Assembly: GCA_042573625.1 (NCBI GenBank)
Contig: JBHPCZ010000004.1
Location: 1-64,000 of the forward strand
Source: JBHPCZ01 sp042573625
GTDB taxonomy: Bacteria > Desulfobacterota > Desulfobacteria > Desulfobacterales > UBA11574
Direction of reading: 5' to 3'
DNA length: 64,000 nucleotides
Part shown: one piece after another, positions 43,759 to 53,305 of the stretch
How positions within the stretch are numbered: position 1 is the first letter of the stretch
Layout: every line of letters starts with the position of its first letter
The notes under the pieces: generated by a model
Database searches by the model: none
Told to the model about the DNA's origin: nothing
What the model saw: the letters and a program-made list of their open reading frames with translations, nothing else
Translations under genes and position numbers: made by a program

Positions 43759-44400
43759 TTAAGCACTGCCTGCGGTTCTTTTCAGGCGGTCGGTAAAAAT
43801 TCCTCCCAGTATGGCCAGGGATTCCGCATCCAGATATTTTTCCGCACGCCTTTCAAACAGTACCGAGCAATTGGACGGGAAATCATCATCTGCATCATTG
43901 AAAAGCATTAAAAGCGGCACCTTCGGCAGCGGATCGAATCGCATGATTAAATCGTACGAAAGTTGGATGTCGGGACGAGTACCGCCGAGCGCTACACAGG
44001 CTTTTTCAAGATCACCGGCCAAGCCTGAAAAAGTCATGGCAATCGGGTTTTCTACGTTGCTTGCAAAAAAATGGGTCAAAGGACCTGAATCTTTAAAATC
44101 CCGGTAGGAGACCCAGTCGCTCTCTTGCGGATAACCGGCCGGGCATAACAGGAGGTATTTACAAAGAACAACGCATGTCCCGAAGTCGGGTCGCTTGTCG
44201 GAAGGGTCTGCAATGCCGCTTGAGGAAAACCGATAGGATTTGCCGAAAAACGGAACGACAATCTCATGACCTTCTAATTTCACACCGATCCTGTCCTGCT
44301 TGGTACTGAAATCAATGTTCGAGATCTGAGCCAGATATTCGGTGTATGTTTTTTTAAACACGGTAGATTTTTCAGATGGTCTATTTTTTTCTGTTTTCAT
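43759..44400 (-). CDS. DUF3786 protein
   Basis: This 213-residue soluble protein matches the DUF3786 family, common in strict anaerobes and corrinoid/methyl-transfer organisms. The pattern is HEIVVPFFGKSYRFSSSGI, a cysteine pair in GTCVVLCKYLLL, then SYRDFKDSGPLTHFFASN and LLMLFNDADDDFPSNCSVLF. The role is unknown. No partner gene is evident. It supports the assignment of the host to an anaerobic lineage. Confidence 0.8.
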   Translation of the reverse strand: MKTEKNRPSEKSTVFKKTYTEYLAQISNIDFSTKQDRIGVKLEGHEIVVPFFGKSYRFSSSGIADPSDKRPDFGTCVVLCKYLLLCPAGYPQESDWVSYRDFKDSGPLTHFFASNVENPIAMTFSGLAGDLEKACVALGGTRPDIQLSYDLIMRFDPLPKVPLLMLFNDADDDFPSNCSVLFERRAEKYLDAESLAILGGIFTDRLKRTAGSA

Positions 44401-44497
44401 TTAAGTTGTCCTTTGATGGTTTCGTGAAAAATTTGATTTTTACGAGGTTGTCATCCTTTAGGTTAAGCTTTTCAAGAATAAATATCCATTTACCAGA

Positions 44498-45679
44498 TCA
44501 ACCTGAACCCGCCTCTTTTTTATGGTAAGTGCAAACGAGGAAAGATCCAACGCAAAGCATCATGATCACTGCGCCTGAGGGGAAAGCGTGACGAAGAAGA
44601 GTGATATCCATGACCAGGCCGCCCAAGAGAGATCCTATAAGCATCCCGAAACTGTGCGCCATGGTCAACAGAGACATAACAGATCCCATGGCATCGGTTT
44701 GATTCCCTTTCAGTACCGCAAGGGCCATCAGGGCCGGCATCGATATACCTCCGCCGAAGCCGAAAAATAGAGTGGCCAGAATCAGCCCATGAAAGCTGCT
44801 TGCCCATTCAAATGAACATATAGCAGTTCCAATGATTATCCCACCGGTTACAACCATTATTTTTTTGTTCATTCTGTCCGCAAGAATGCCCATCGGGACG
44901 TGAAGAATTCCACTGGTAAAAACCCCTAACATAACCAGAATTCCGATGGATGAACTGGAAAGAGAAAACGCCGTATCTGCCAAAACCGGCAGAAACCCCC
45001 AGATGATGCCGATACATGCTGCATAGCCAAATCTGAAAAGAAAAAACCCGATGATATCCCTGTCTTTGAGAAGCTGTTTCCATGCCGCAGGATCTCTTCC
45101 GCGAAGGACAACCTGTTCTGAACTCGTAGGCGGAAGCAATGAAAGACTTAATAAAAAGCCGATCATTGCGAGGGAAGCCATGCACGCAAATGAGAGCTGG
45201 AGGCTGAAGCGGTCTTTTATTATTCCACCGATCAGGGGGCCTATGCTCAGGCCAAAGAACATCGACATATTGAACAGGCCCATGGTCAGGCCTTCTCGGC
45301 CGTCGGGGGTTATATCTCCGATATATGCCTGAATAACAGGCATAATCATGGCTGATGCTATCCCCTGAATAAAGCGAATGACAATCAGCTGCTCAACAGT
45401 GTCGGACAGCATGAATCCGATTGAAATCAGCGTGTATGAAAAAAGACCTATGACAATAAGCGGTTTACGCCCCTTCCTATCCGAAAGCCTGCCGAAATAG
45501 GGCAAAAAGATTGTTCTTGAAAGGGAAAACGAACCGAATATCAATCCAATATATAGACCGCTGGCGCCCAGATCATAGGCGTATATGGGCAGAAGCGGAA
45601 CGACGATACCGACCCCGGTAACCACCGCAAAGATGGAAAAGAAAAGGGTGCTAAAAACTTTTTTATCCAGTTTTTTCAT
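44498..45679 (-). CDS. MFS transporter
   Basis: This 393-residue inner-membrane protein has twelve hydrophobic helices. The MFS signature follows the second helix (GRLSDRKGRKPLIVIG), and PVIQAYIGDI with GLSIGPLIGG in helix five gives the antiporter motif C layout of drug or metabolite exporters. It is not closely similar to the MFS protein at 14605. The substrate is unknown. The gene stands alone. Confidence 0.88.
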   Translation of the reverse strand: MKKLDKKVFSTLFFSIFAVVTGVGIVVPLLPIYAYDLGASGLYIGLIFGSFSLSRTIFLPYFGRLSDRKGRKPLIVIGLFSYTLISIGFMLSDTVEQLIVIRFIQGIASAMIMPVIQAYIGDITPDGREGLTMGLFNMSMFFGLSIGPLIGGIIKDRFSLQLSFACMASLAMIGFLLSLSLLPPTSSEQVVLRGRDPAAWKQLLKDRDIIGFFLFRFGYAACIGIIWGFLPVLADTAFSLSSSSIGILVMLGVFTSGILHVPMGILADRMNKKIMVVTGGIIIGTAICSFEWASSFHGLILATLFFGFGGGISMPALMALAVLKGNQTDAMGSVMSLLTMAHSFGMLIGSLLGGLVMDITLLRHAFPSGAVIMMLCVGSFLVCTYHKKEAGSG

Positions 45680-45762
45680 ATATCAGCACATTGAACAAAT
45701 CGAAATTTATAGCGGTTTACATAAATATATTCCGATTGAATCGTTCCTGTGAAGAATTTTCC

Positions 45763-46094
45763 GAGTGAGTGCTCCTCCCGCATAGCGGGAGGCCTCCGGA
45801 AGCCCCCACGATGGGGCATCGCCACCGGCCTTGAAAAGAGTCGCTATTTTACACGTTGCCGAATATCCAATATCCAACAAGGAATGTCGAATGATAAAGT
45901 CTATGACAGTACCCAATTTAACGGAAAATCTGATCCGAAGGTAAACAAGATGTTTTCCTTCGACATTCGACATTGGGTATTGGATATTCGATATTGAAGA
46001 CACCGGTTGAATGGTGTCTCAGGTATCGGACCCCCCCGGGTCAGTTGAACCTCTCCGGGTCCTCCGCCAGAGGCGGAGGATTTAGGACGCAATT
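45763..46094 (-). repeat. Repeat B, copy B3 (inverted)
   Basis: On the minus strand this 332-bp copy has the same order as B1: GCGTCCTAAATCCTCCGCC head, CAATATCGAATATCCAATA middle, GGATATTCGGCAACGTGTAA and CCTCCCGCTATGCGGGAGG tail. It separates the MFS gene and the phosphomannomutase gene. Confidence 0.82.
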
Positions 46095-46128
46095 AAAAAA
46101 TGCCCTCCACCAAGATGGGGGAGGGCTT
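46095..46128 (-). terminator. Intrinsic terminator of the phosphomannomutase gene
   Basis: On the minus strand GCCCTCCCCC and GGTGGAGGGC form a 10-bp stem with one G-T pair and a 5-base loop, followed by ATTTTTT. It lies 50 bp after the stop codon. Confidence 0.8.
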
Positions 46129-46177
46129 AAAAGTGACAAAGACCGTGCGTCGGCACTTTGTGCTGTACAATTTCGGG

Positions 46178-47527
46178 TTAAGCCTTTTGAATGTCGTATA
46201 GGGTGGACTCCACAAGATTTCTGATCTCGCTTAGCCGTTGCTCTGACAAGGCTTCAAAGCGGAGAACCAGGGCGGGCTGGGTGTTGGAAGCGCGCACAAG
46301 ACCCCACCCGTCGTCAAACAGTATTCGAACCCCGTCGATATCGATAATGTTGTATCGTTTGCGAAAATATTCGGTTGCTTTTTCAACCACGGCAAACTTT
46401 TTGTCGTCCGGAGATTCAACGCGTATTTCCGGAGTGGAATATGTTTTGGGGACATCAGCCAGAAGCTCGGATATTGTCTTTCCGGTTTGAGTTAATATTT
46501 CAAGGAGCCTGCAGGACGCATAGACGGCATCATCATATCCGAAGTATCGGTCTGCGAAGAACATGTGGCCGCTCATCTCGCCGGCCAGGTCGGCCTTCTC
46601 CTCTTTCATTTTCTTTTTGATCAGCGAATGCCCGGTTTTCCACATAATTGCCCGGCCCCCGTGATTTTCGATATCATCGTACATGGTCTTTGAGCATTTT
46701 ACCTCTGATATAAACGTGGCCCCGGGCTTTCTCGAAAGTATCTCCCTGGAAAAGATGATCATCAGCTGGTCTCCGAAGATGAGATTTCCTTTTTCATCCA
46801 CAACGCCGATACGATCGCCGTCACCATCATAACCGATGCCGATATCCAGCCCCTTTTCCTTTACCAGGGAAATGAGATCCTCCATATTTTTCGCCACCGT
46901 CGGATCCGCCTCATGATTCGGGAAAGTTCCGTCCATATCACAATAAATATCGTGTACCCGGCAGTTGAGTCTCTTCAATATCGGTACGGCAACCACACCG
47001 GCGGTCCCATTGCCCGCGTCCACGCCTACTTTAATTGGGCTGGCAATGGTAATATTGTTCACCACAAATTCCGTGTACGGCGTGACAACGTCGGCGGTTG
47101 AAAGAGAACCCTTTCCCCGGGCAAACGCTTTTTCATTGATGATGCCTAGAATTTTCTGAATATCTTTGCCGTGGATCGAATCAGTGCCCATGCACAGCTT
47201 GAACCCGTTGTATTCTCCCGGGTTGTGGCTGGCCGTTACCATGACACCCCCTTCCTGGTCGAGGTGCTGAATGGAGAAGTACAGAACCGGTGTCGGACAA
47301 ACGCCGATATCAATGACATGACAACCGGTCGAAATCAAACCGTCTATCAGTTTCTCAGAGTACAAGTCGGAAGTTACCCTGCAATCCCGGCCAACGGTCA
47401 GTTTAAAGCAATTGTTTTGGACAAGAAATGTGCCGACGCCCTGTCCGATCAGAACAACATCATTTTCAGTCATGTCCTTGCCTGCAATTCCTCTGATGTC
47501 GTATTCTCTGAACATTTCCGGGTTCAT
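46178..47527 (-). CDS. Phosphomannomutase/phosphoglucomutase
   Basis: This 449-residue enzyme of the alpha-D-phosphohexomutase family resembles AlgC/ManB. The four expected motifs are present: the catalytic phosphoserine TASHNPGEYNGFK, metal-binding GYDGDGDRIGVVD, sugar-binding GEMSGHMFF and phosphate-binding RASNTQPALVLRFE. It interconverts mannose or glucose 6- and 1-phosphates for LPS and exopolysaccharide. AAAGGAGG precedes the ATG. UppP is encoded upstream on the same strand with a 13-bp gap, so both serve envelope polysaccharide synthesis. Confidence 0.93.
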   Translation of the reverse strand: MNPEMFREYDIRGIAGKDMTENDVVLIGQGVGTFLVQNNCFKLTVGRDCRVTSDLYSEKLIDGLISTGCHVIDIGVCPTPVLYFSIQHLDQEGGVMVTASHNPGEYNGFKLCMGTDSIHGKDIQKILGIINEKAFARGKGSLSTADVVTPYTEFVVNNITIASPIKVGVDAGNGTAGVVAVPILKRLNCRVHDIYCDMDGTFPNHEADPTVAKNMEDLISLVKEKGLDIGIGYDGDGDRIGVVDEKGNLIFGDQLMIIFSREILSRKPGATFISEVKCSKTMYDDIENHGGRAIMWKTGHSLIKKKMKEEKADLAGEMSGHMFFADRYFGYDDAVYASCRLLEILTQTGKTISELLADVPKTYSTPEIRVESPDDKKFAVVEKATEYFRKRYNIIDIDGVRILFDDGWGLVRASNTQPALVLRFEALSEQRLSEIRNLVESTLYDIQKA

Positions 47528-47540
47528 GGAATCCTCCTTT

Positions 47541-48368
47541 TTATAACCAGTTCCAAATCAGCGCCCCGACGCCCAGCAACCAGCAGTAGGGGGCAAACCA
47601 GTACAGCTGTCCCTGTTTGATGATGTGCAACAATATTTTTAGTGCAGCATAACCCACAATTCCGGCGAAGAAGGTTCCTAGAAGAATTATTCCGCCTGAA
47701 ACAGAGTTATGGGTTATGGAAGAATCAAACCCGAGGAGCATCGCGCCAAGGATGGCAGGGATCGACAGAAGAAATGAGTATCGGCCGGACACTTCCCGGT
47801 CCACGCCCAGTAAAAGGGCGACGGAAATGGTCGATCCGGATCGGGATATCCCGGGAAGGACCGCCAGCCCCTGGATCACACCGACGATAAGGGCGTCTTT
47901 CATGGAAACCTGCAAAAGGGGACGGCCTTCCGAACGGAGTTGCCGGGTCAGCCATAAAAGGGTGCCGGTAACCATAAGCATGACCCCCACGATCCATACG
48001 GTTCCAAAAATTTGGTTCGAGATCTTATGGAACAGGAACCCCAGGATGGCTGTGGGTATACTTCCCACTAGGATCAAGACGGCGATTCTGACGTCTTCAT
48101 TGTCGTTAAAAACAGGTCTCAGACCGCCGGCGATCCGGATCAAACCGGGCAGGCGAACCAGTGCTCCAAGGATCGCACGGATCTCCTTGAAAAAAACGAT
48201 GCAGACGGCGATCAACGTTCCGACATGAAGGCTGATGTCAAGCAGAAGTTCGGGCTCTTTGAACCCAAACAGATTCTGAAGCAGAACCAGATGCCCTGAA
48301 CTGCTCACCGGAAGGAACTCGGTGAGTCCCTGAATGATGCCTAGTGTTATTGCCTGAATAGGTTCCAT
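47541..48368 (-). CDS. uppP: Undecaprenyl-diphosphatase
   Basis: This 275-residue inner-membrane enzyme dephosphorylates undecaprenyl diphosphate for recycling of the carrier lipid in peptidoglycan and polysaccharide synthesis. Signatures are GLTEFLPVSSSGHLVL near the N-terminus (catalytic Glu and Ser) and LPGISRSGSTISVALLLG (PGxSRSG motif). About eight hydrophobic helices are present. Overproduction of this family gives bacitracin resistance in other bacteria. Confidence 0.95.
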   Translation of the reverse strand: MEPIQAITLGIIQGLTEFLPVSSSGHLVLLQNLFGFKEPELLLDISLHVGTLIAVCIVFFKEIRAILGALVRLPGLIRIAGGLRPVFNDNEDVRIAVLILVGSIPTAILGFLFHKISNQIFGTVWIVGVMLMVTGTLLWLTRQLRSEGRPLLQVSMKDALIVGVIQGLAVLPGISRSGSTISVALLLGVDREVSGRYSFLLSIPAILGAMLLGFDSSITHNSVSGGIILLGTFFAGIVGYAALKILLHIIKQGQLYWFAPYCWLLGVGALIWNWL

Positions 48369-48376
48369 GTTAATTA

Positions 48377-48623
48377 GTGGTTCTTCGTCAATTTAGTTAG
48401 AGAAAAGGGTTCGAGGATTCAAGGGGTCAAGGGTTCAAGCGATTATTCTCCAACGATTTAGCGCTTTGAGCATTCTTCCAACTTCCCTCTGTATCATACT
48501 TGAAAGCCTTTCAGATCTTAGTAATTCTTAAGCATTTTTATCCGCCTGTTCTGTGGCGGATCACTCGAATCCTTGACTCCTTGACCCCTTGAATCCTTAG
48601 GATCACTCAAACTCTTTTTGCGG
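48377..48623. repeat. Repeat C, copy C2
   Basis: GGTTCGAGGATTCAAGGGGT and CAAGGGTTCAAG near the left are mirrored by CTTGACTCCTTGACCCCTTG and AATCCTTAGG near the right. It lies between uppP and the rtcB stop. Confidence 0.7.
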
Positions 48624-48665
48624 TTCCGTGTTGGATATTGGATATTCAGGTTTTCTCCAGCGTGG

Positions 48666-50099
48666 TCAGCCTTTGACGACCCCAATCGGTTTCAACTTCG
48701 CCACCTTTTTCGAGATTCCCGCACCATGGACCACTTCAACCACCTGGGATATATCCTTATACGCGTCCGGCATCTCTTCAGCCAGAGTGGCCCTGCCGGT
48801 CCATTTGACCAAAATGCCTTTATCTTCCAGCTCTCGCTGAATGGCTCTGCCCTTGCTTGCTTTTTTAGCGGCGGTTCTGCTCATAACGCGTCCCGCACCG
48901 TGGCATGTTGAGCCAAAGGTTTCTTCCATGGCCTTTTCCGTACCTACAAGAACATATGATGCCGTGCCCATGTCGCCGGGAATGATGACCGGCTGGCCCG
49001 CATTTCGATATTCATCACTCAGCGCTTCGTGTCCCGGCGGAAACGATCGCGTCGCCCCTTTTCTATGAACACAGACCGTTTGCTTTTTCCCCTCAACGAC
49101 ATGGGTTTCTTTTTTTGCGATGTTGTGGCACACGTCATACACCAGCTTCATGCCAAGGTCCCTTGGCCCCATACCGAGTACCTTCATGAGTATTTCCTTA
49201 GCGTTGTGCATCATAATCTGCCTGTTGGCCCAGGCGTAGTTTGCCGCACAGGCCATCGCGTTGTAGTAACGCATTCCTTCTTTCGATTGAATTCGAGCAC
49301 AGGCAAGCTGGCGGTCCGGCAGATCGAACCCGAGTGTTTTGACATGTTTTGCCATGAATGCCAGAGAATCATCACAAACCTGATACCCCAATCCCCGTGA
49401 CCCTGAGTGAAGCATCAAAGTGACCTGACCTTCAAAAATGCCAAACGCCCGAGCCGCCTCGGGCTCATAGACGGTCTCAACCACGCCGATTTCAAGGAAG
49501 TGATTTCCGGAACCCAGGGTTCCGAGCTGATTGCGGCCCCTTTCCAGAGCCCTTTGGCTGATCACATCCGGATCCGCATTTTCCATACATCCGCCGTCTT
49601 CCGTATGTTCCAGATCAGCCTTTTCTCCGAACCCCTGGCGCACTGCCCATCCGCTGCCGGTGCGAAGAACCTTTTTGACTTCTTTTACGGAGAGCTTGAT
49701 GGCGCCCTTGGAACCGACCCCGGCCGGGATGCCCTGGAAAATCGCGTTCACTAGATTTTCAAGTTTTGGGCGTATTTCCTTTTCGACAAGGGAGGTTGTT
49801 GCCAGGCGTACGCCGCAGTTAATATCATACCCTACACCGCCCGGAGAGATGATACCCGATTCCCAGTCAAAGGCCGCAACACCGCCAATGGGAAACCCAT
49901 ATCCCCAGTGCATATCCGGCATGGCCAGCGACGCCTTTACAATGCCCGGCAGGGTTGCCACATTGGCCACCTGCTTTAACGGTTCATTTTGTTGTGAACC
50001 TTTGAGCATCGATGCCGTTGCATAAACCATTCCCGGAACACGCATGGCACCGGTTTTGGGCACTTCCCAACGGTATTGGTCTATTTGTTTAATATCCAT
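48666..50099 (-). CDS. rtcB: RNA-splicing ligase RtcB
   Basis: This 477-residue Mn- and GTP-dependent ligase joins 2',3'-cyclic-phosphate and 5'-OH RNA ends. Diagnostic stretches are SPGGVGYDINCGVRL, LGTLGSGNHFLEIG, MLHSGSRGLGYQVCD and STCHGAGRVMSRT, with the guanylylated His in the last. The ATG at 50099 begins MDIKQIDQYRWEVP, the usual RtcB N-terminus; a longer reading would add 35 residues from a repeat. Archease, its activator, is encoded on the same strand about 540 bp upstream. The substrate may be damaged tRNA or mRNA. Confidence 0.95.
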   Translation of the reverse strand: MDIKQIDQYRWEVPKTGAMRVPGMVYATASMLKGSQQNEPLKQVANVATLPGIVKASLAMPDMHWGYGFPIGGVAAFDWESGIISPGGVGYDINCGVRLATTSLVEKEIRPKLENLVNAIFQGIPAGVGSKGAIKLSVKEVKKVLRTGSGWAVRQGFGEKADLEHTEDGGCMENADPDVISQRALERGRNQLGTLGSGNHFLEIGVVETVYEPEAARAFGIFEGQVTLMLHSGSRGLGYQVCDDSLAFMAKHVKTLGFDLPDRQLACARIQSKEGMRYYNAMACAANYAWANRQIMMHNAKEILMKVLGMGPRDLGMKLVYDVCHNIAKKETHVVEGKKQTVCVHRKGATRSFPPGHEALSDEYRNAGQPVIIPGDMGTASYVLVGTEKAMEETFGSTCHGAGRVMSRTAAKKASKGRAIQRELEDKGILVKWTGRATLAEEMPDAYKDISQVVEVVHGAGISKKVAKLKPIGVVKG

Positions 50100-50118
50100 A
50101 GTAACCCTATTTATTATG

Positions 50119-50636
50119 GTTCTTCTCCAGATTAGTTGTAGAAAATCCTGCCTACAAGGCATACAAGCCTGTCTGAGGTTTACCCGCCTCTGGAGGGCAG
50201 ACAAGGATTCAAGGGGCCAAGTGTTTTTTTTCTAACGATTTTATCAACATCCTTCAGCAATATTTGAAGGTGCAGACACGGCGGATCTTCTTATTTGAGA
50301 TGTCAGACCCTACCTTCTTCTTTCGGAAATTTTCTTGTTATTCTATAAATATCCAAACGGAGTTCATAAGATTTCTGCCATACTTTTCATTCTTTATACT
50401 TTTTAATCATTTCTCTCGAACCCCTGGCCCAGAACGGTTAACCATACTATATTGTCAACAAACTATCACCATTATGAAGCTTAGCCTATACTCTAAGTAA
50501 TCACCACGTCGCGACAGGGCGGGCCTTGAACCCTCGATTCCTTGAATCCTAAAATTTCTTAGCATCTCACTCGAATCCTTGAATCCTTGCCCCCCTGAAT
50601 CCTTAGGATCACTCCAACTCTTTTGGAGGTGATTCT
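50119..50636. repeat. Repeat C, copy C3 (long variant)
   Basis: The ends match copies C2 and C4 (GGTTCTTCTCCAGATTAGTT at the left, TTAGGATCACTCCAACTCTT at the right), but the middle is longer and holds unrelated sequence with only weak frames. It fills the gap between rtcB and the archease gene. Confidence 0.65.
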
Positions 50637-50639
50637 GTA

Positions 50640-51053
50640 TTATACATCGAATATTATCTTGGCTTCCCATCCCGAGGGGCCGCTGCTGACCTGAATCTGG
50701 TGATAGGTCACCGCTTTGATTTCGATTTTAACCGCATGACGATCCGGATCATATGGGTCCGTCATCACATTTGCGGACAGTTCATTTTCCGTCAGGGACA
50801 GTATATGAACCTTTTTGACCAGCACTTCTTTGCCTGACCAGAGATATAACAGCTCCCTGAGCCAGTTGACCATCAAATCAGGCCAGTCTTCTCCTGCGAT
50901 CCGAATGTGGCTTTCATCCAGACCGCGCAGCATGTCGATATTCGTAATCTGGTCGAACAGTGCATGAGCGGCATTGGTGAACAGGTCTTTTGAATCTGTT
51001 CCAAAAACGTGAATGCCAAAGTCGGCGGTGTGGTCTATCAACTTGTATCGCAT
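50640..51053 (-). CDS. Archease (RtcB activator)
   Basis: This 137-residue protein has the archease pattern: YKLIDHTADFGIHVFG at the N-terminus with metal-binding Asp, LFTNAAHALFDQI, LMVNWLRELLYLWSG and the terminal KAVTYHQIQV. Archease speeds GTP-dependent guanylylation of RtcB and broadens NTP use. Its stop lies just left of repeat C3. Gene proximity to rtcB supports the functional pairing. Confidence 0.93.
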   Translation of the reverse strand: MRYKLIDHTADFGIHVFGTDSKDLFTNAAHALFDQITNIDMLRGLDESHIRIAGEDWPDLMVNWLRELLYLWSGKEVLVKKVHILSLTENELSANVMTDPYDPDRHAVKIEIKAVTYHQIQVSSGPSGWEAKIIFDV

Positions 51054-51148
51054 AAGGTTTTGATTCGTTGTCCACAGATTACGCTGATTTTCGCAGATGA
51101 TTAAAAAACATGTCTCCTTAATCCGAGAAATCCGAGAAATCTGCGGAT

Positions 51149-53080
51149 CTAAAATTCAATGATCGTTCCTGTTTTTTCCGTACTGTATCCCCCCAGTGCT
51201 TCAACACGCTTTTTAAATGCTGAAGAGTTAATGGTTTCGAGAAGAATTTTGATGTTGTCCGACGCATAATATATTTCCGGAATGATCAGGTCGTACTGTT
51301 CGGTGACCACCGGGATGAAGTCCAGATCCAGGGCTTTTGCCGCCGCGAAGATGCCCAAACCCACATCCGCCGCATTGCTGAGCACAGCGACGGCCACCGA
51401 CATGTGGGTAAATTCTTCGTTTTCATATCCGTTGATGGCACCCGGATCGATACCCAACTGCTTCAAACGGTAATCGAGGAGAATTCTTGTGCCGGAACCG
51501 GCCTGCCTGTTCATGAACGTTACATCATCGTTTCCCAGATCTTCAATGCCCTTGATCCCTTTGGGGTTTCCTTTCTGAACAATCAGACCCTGATCTCGAA
51601 ATACAAAATTCGTCAATTTTACGTGAACATCGGGAAGAAATTTTTGAATATATGAAATATTGTACGATCCGTCCTCCGTATCCAGAAGATGCGATCCGGC
51701 CACGTGGCATGCCCCTTTCTTAATGGCCATCAACCCGCCCATGCTTCCCACGTGGCTTGATGAAAGGGAAAGACTGCGATGGCCTTCCCTGATCTGGTCG
51801 GCTAAAATGTCGAGCGTGTTGTCATGGCTGCCCACCACAACGATGGTATTGTCAACGGAAGACAAGGGGCGAAGAAGTTCGGCAGTCACCGCATCATCGA
51901 TTTTCAACCCCTCGATGTGATTCGGAATTCGGATGATTCCATCCGCCTCTGTTAAGGTGGTTATACATCCCGCGCCCCGGGCCAAAGGCGTCGCTACAAC
52001 CCTGCTGCCGACGGTTCCGAGTTTAACACGTAAAAACTCTTCAACACCGAGCTTTGACGCGACTTTCCGGGTCAGGTCGACCCGGACCTTGGGTCTCTCT
52101 TTTTCCGGCTGCCCCAGCATCATGGATATCAACGGGCTGACGAACTGCTCAAAAGCGATGATCGCCGATACCGGATATCCGGGTATTCCAAAAACAGGCT
52201 TCTCCTTTATTGCCCCGATGAGAACCGGCTTTCCGGGCATCATGGTAACGCCGTGAACCAGCACTTCGCCGAGGTTGTCAATAACGTCTCTCGCATAGTC
52301 CTCAGACCCGGCCGATGATCCGCCGAGAATCAGAATGATCTGAAAATCGCTGTTGGCGGCATCACCTATTGCCTGTTTGATCTGTTCAAGATCGTCCTGA
52401 ATCATCTCATGCCGTTGAAAGATACCGCCGACCGATTCGGTGAGCTTTCCGAGGACAAATGAGTTTGTTTCAATGACCTGGCCCGCTTTAAGATCCCCGG
52501 GCGGCGTTTTCTGCCAGTCTACCAGTTCTGATCCTGTCGGGACAATGAGCACTTTTGGTTTTTTTCTGACAGAAACATTAAAAATGCCCGCGGTAATCAG
52601 TGCGCCCAGACAATAGGGTGTGACGATATGATTCTGAGGAAAGAGAAGCTCTGTTGCCACAATGTCTTCGCCGACTTTTCTGACGTTCTGCCAGGGAAAT
52701 GCCGCCGCTTCGATCTCAACATGGTTTTCATCCAGGGCGTTGACATGTTCAATCATAATCACCGCATCGGTACCTTCCGGCATGACATGGCCGGTATTGA
52801 CATGAAAAGCATCCCTTTCAATGATCAGTTGCTTTGGCTTTGTTTCACTGGCGCCGAAAGTGGCCTCGGCTTTTACGGCAATGCCGTCCATTGCGGATGA
52901 ATGAAAACCGGGTGAAGAAAGTGCCGCGGTTACCGATTCCGCAAGGACCCGGCCGACGGCGTCCGGAACAGGCACCCTCTCAGCGGCAAGTCCGTTGGAC
53001 AGTGGAAACCGGTTAAAAAGGATTTTCTTAGCCTCTTTCAGTGTTTTCATCTCCAGATATATATGACGCCTTTTGCTCAT
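51149..53080 (-). CDS. MoeA fused to a periplasmic-binding-type molybdate domain
   Basis: This 643-residue fusion has a MoeA part (about 10-410: SSAMDGIAVKAEATFG, NTGHVMPEGTDAVIMIEHV, VIETNSFVLGKL, LGGSSAGSEDYARDVI, GIPGYPVSAIIAFEQFV) that inserts molybdenum into molybdopterin. After a linker comes a solute-binding-like domain (about 415-630: VGSHDNTLDILADQIRE, NRQAGSGTRILLDYRL) as in the COG1910 family. No signal peptide is present, so the domain is cytoplasmic and probably senses or stores molybdate. A second MoeA gene is just upstream. Such fusions are known in deltaproteobacteria and archaea. Confidence 0.92.
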   Translation of the reverse strand: MSKRRHIYLEMKTLKEAKKILFNRFPLSNGLAAERVPVPDAVGRVLAESVTAALSSPGFHSSAMDGIAVKAEATFGASETKPKQLIIERDAFHVNTGHVMPEGTDAVIMIEHVNALDENHVEIEAAAFPWQNVRKVGEDIVATELLFPQNHIVTPYCLGALITAGIFNVSVRKKPKVLIVPTGSELVDWQKTPPGDLKAGQVIETNSFVLGKLTESVGGIFQRHEMIQDDLEQIKQAIGDAANSDFQIILILGGSSAGSEDYARDVIDNLGEVLVHGVTMMPGKPVLIGAIKEKPVFGIPGYPVSAIIAFEQFVSPLISMMLGQPEKERPKVRVDLTRKVASKLGVEEFLRVKLGTVGSRVVATPLARGAGCITTLTEADGIIRIPNHIEGLKIDDAVTAELLRPLSSVDNTIVVVGSHDNTLDILADQIREGHRSLSLSSSHVGSMGGLMAIKKGACHVAGSHLLDTEDGSYNISYIQKFLPDVHVKLTNFVFRDQGLIVQKGNPKGIKGIEDLGNDDVTFMNRQAGSGTRILLDYRLKQLGIDPGAINGYENEEFTHMSVAVAVLSNAADVGLGIFAAAKALDLDFIPVVTEQYDLIIPEIYYASDNIKILLETINSSAFKKRVEALGGYSTEKTGTIIEF

Positions 53081-53140
53081 AATTCTCCCATTTGATTTGT
53101 TATGTTATACACCACGCGGCGCACGAAGGTTAATTATTGA

Positions 53141-53305
53141 GGTTCTTCTCCAGTTTAATTGGAGAAGAGGGTTCGAGGATTCAAGGGGTCAAGGGTTCAA
53201 GCGCTTGTTCTTCAAAGATTTTATCAGCGCTTTGAGCATCCTTTCAACTTCTTCTGTATCATCTTGAATCCTTAGGATCACTCCAACTCTTTTGAAGGTG
53301 ATCCT
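53141..53305. repeat. Repeat C, copy C4 (compact)
   Basis: This is the shortest copy and shows the structure best: hairpin TCTTCTCCA / TGGAGAAGA at the left, GGATTCAAGGGGTCAAGGGT in the middle, and hairpin AGGATCAC / GTGATCCT at the right, which overlaps the moeA stop region. Confidence 0.72.

Noticed and set aside
48377..53305. Short GGATTCAAGG / TTCAAGGGG repeats as a possible CRISPR array
   Set aside because: The repeated words vary in length and spacing, have no regular spacers and occur in inverted orientation; no cas gene is present.
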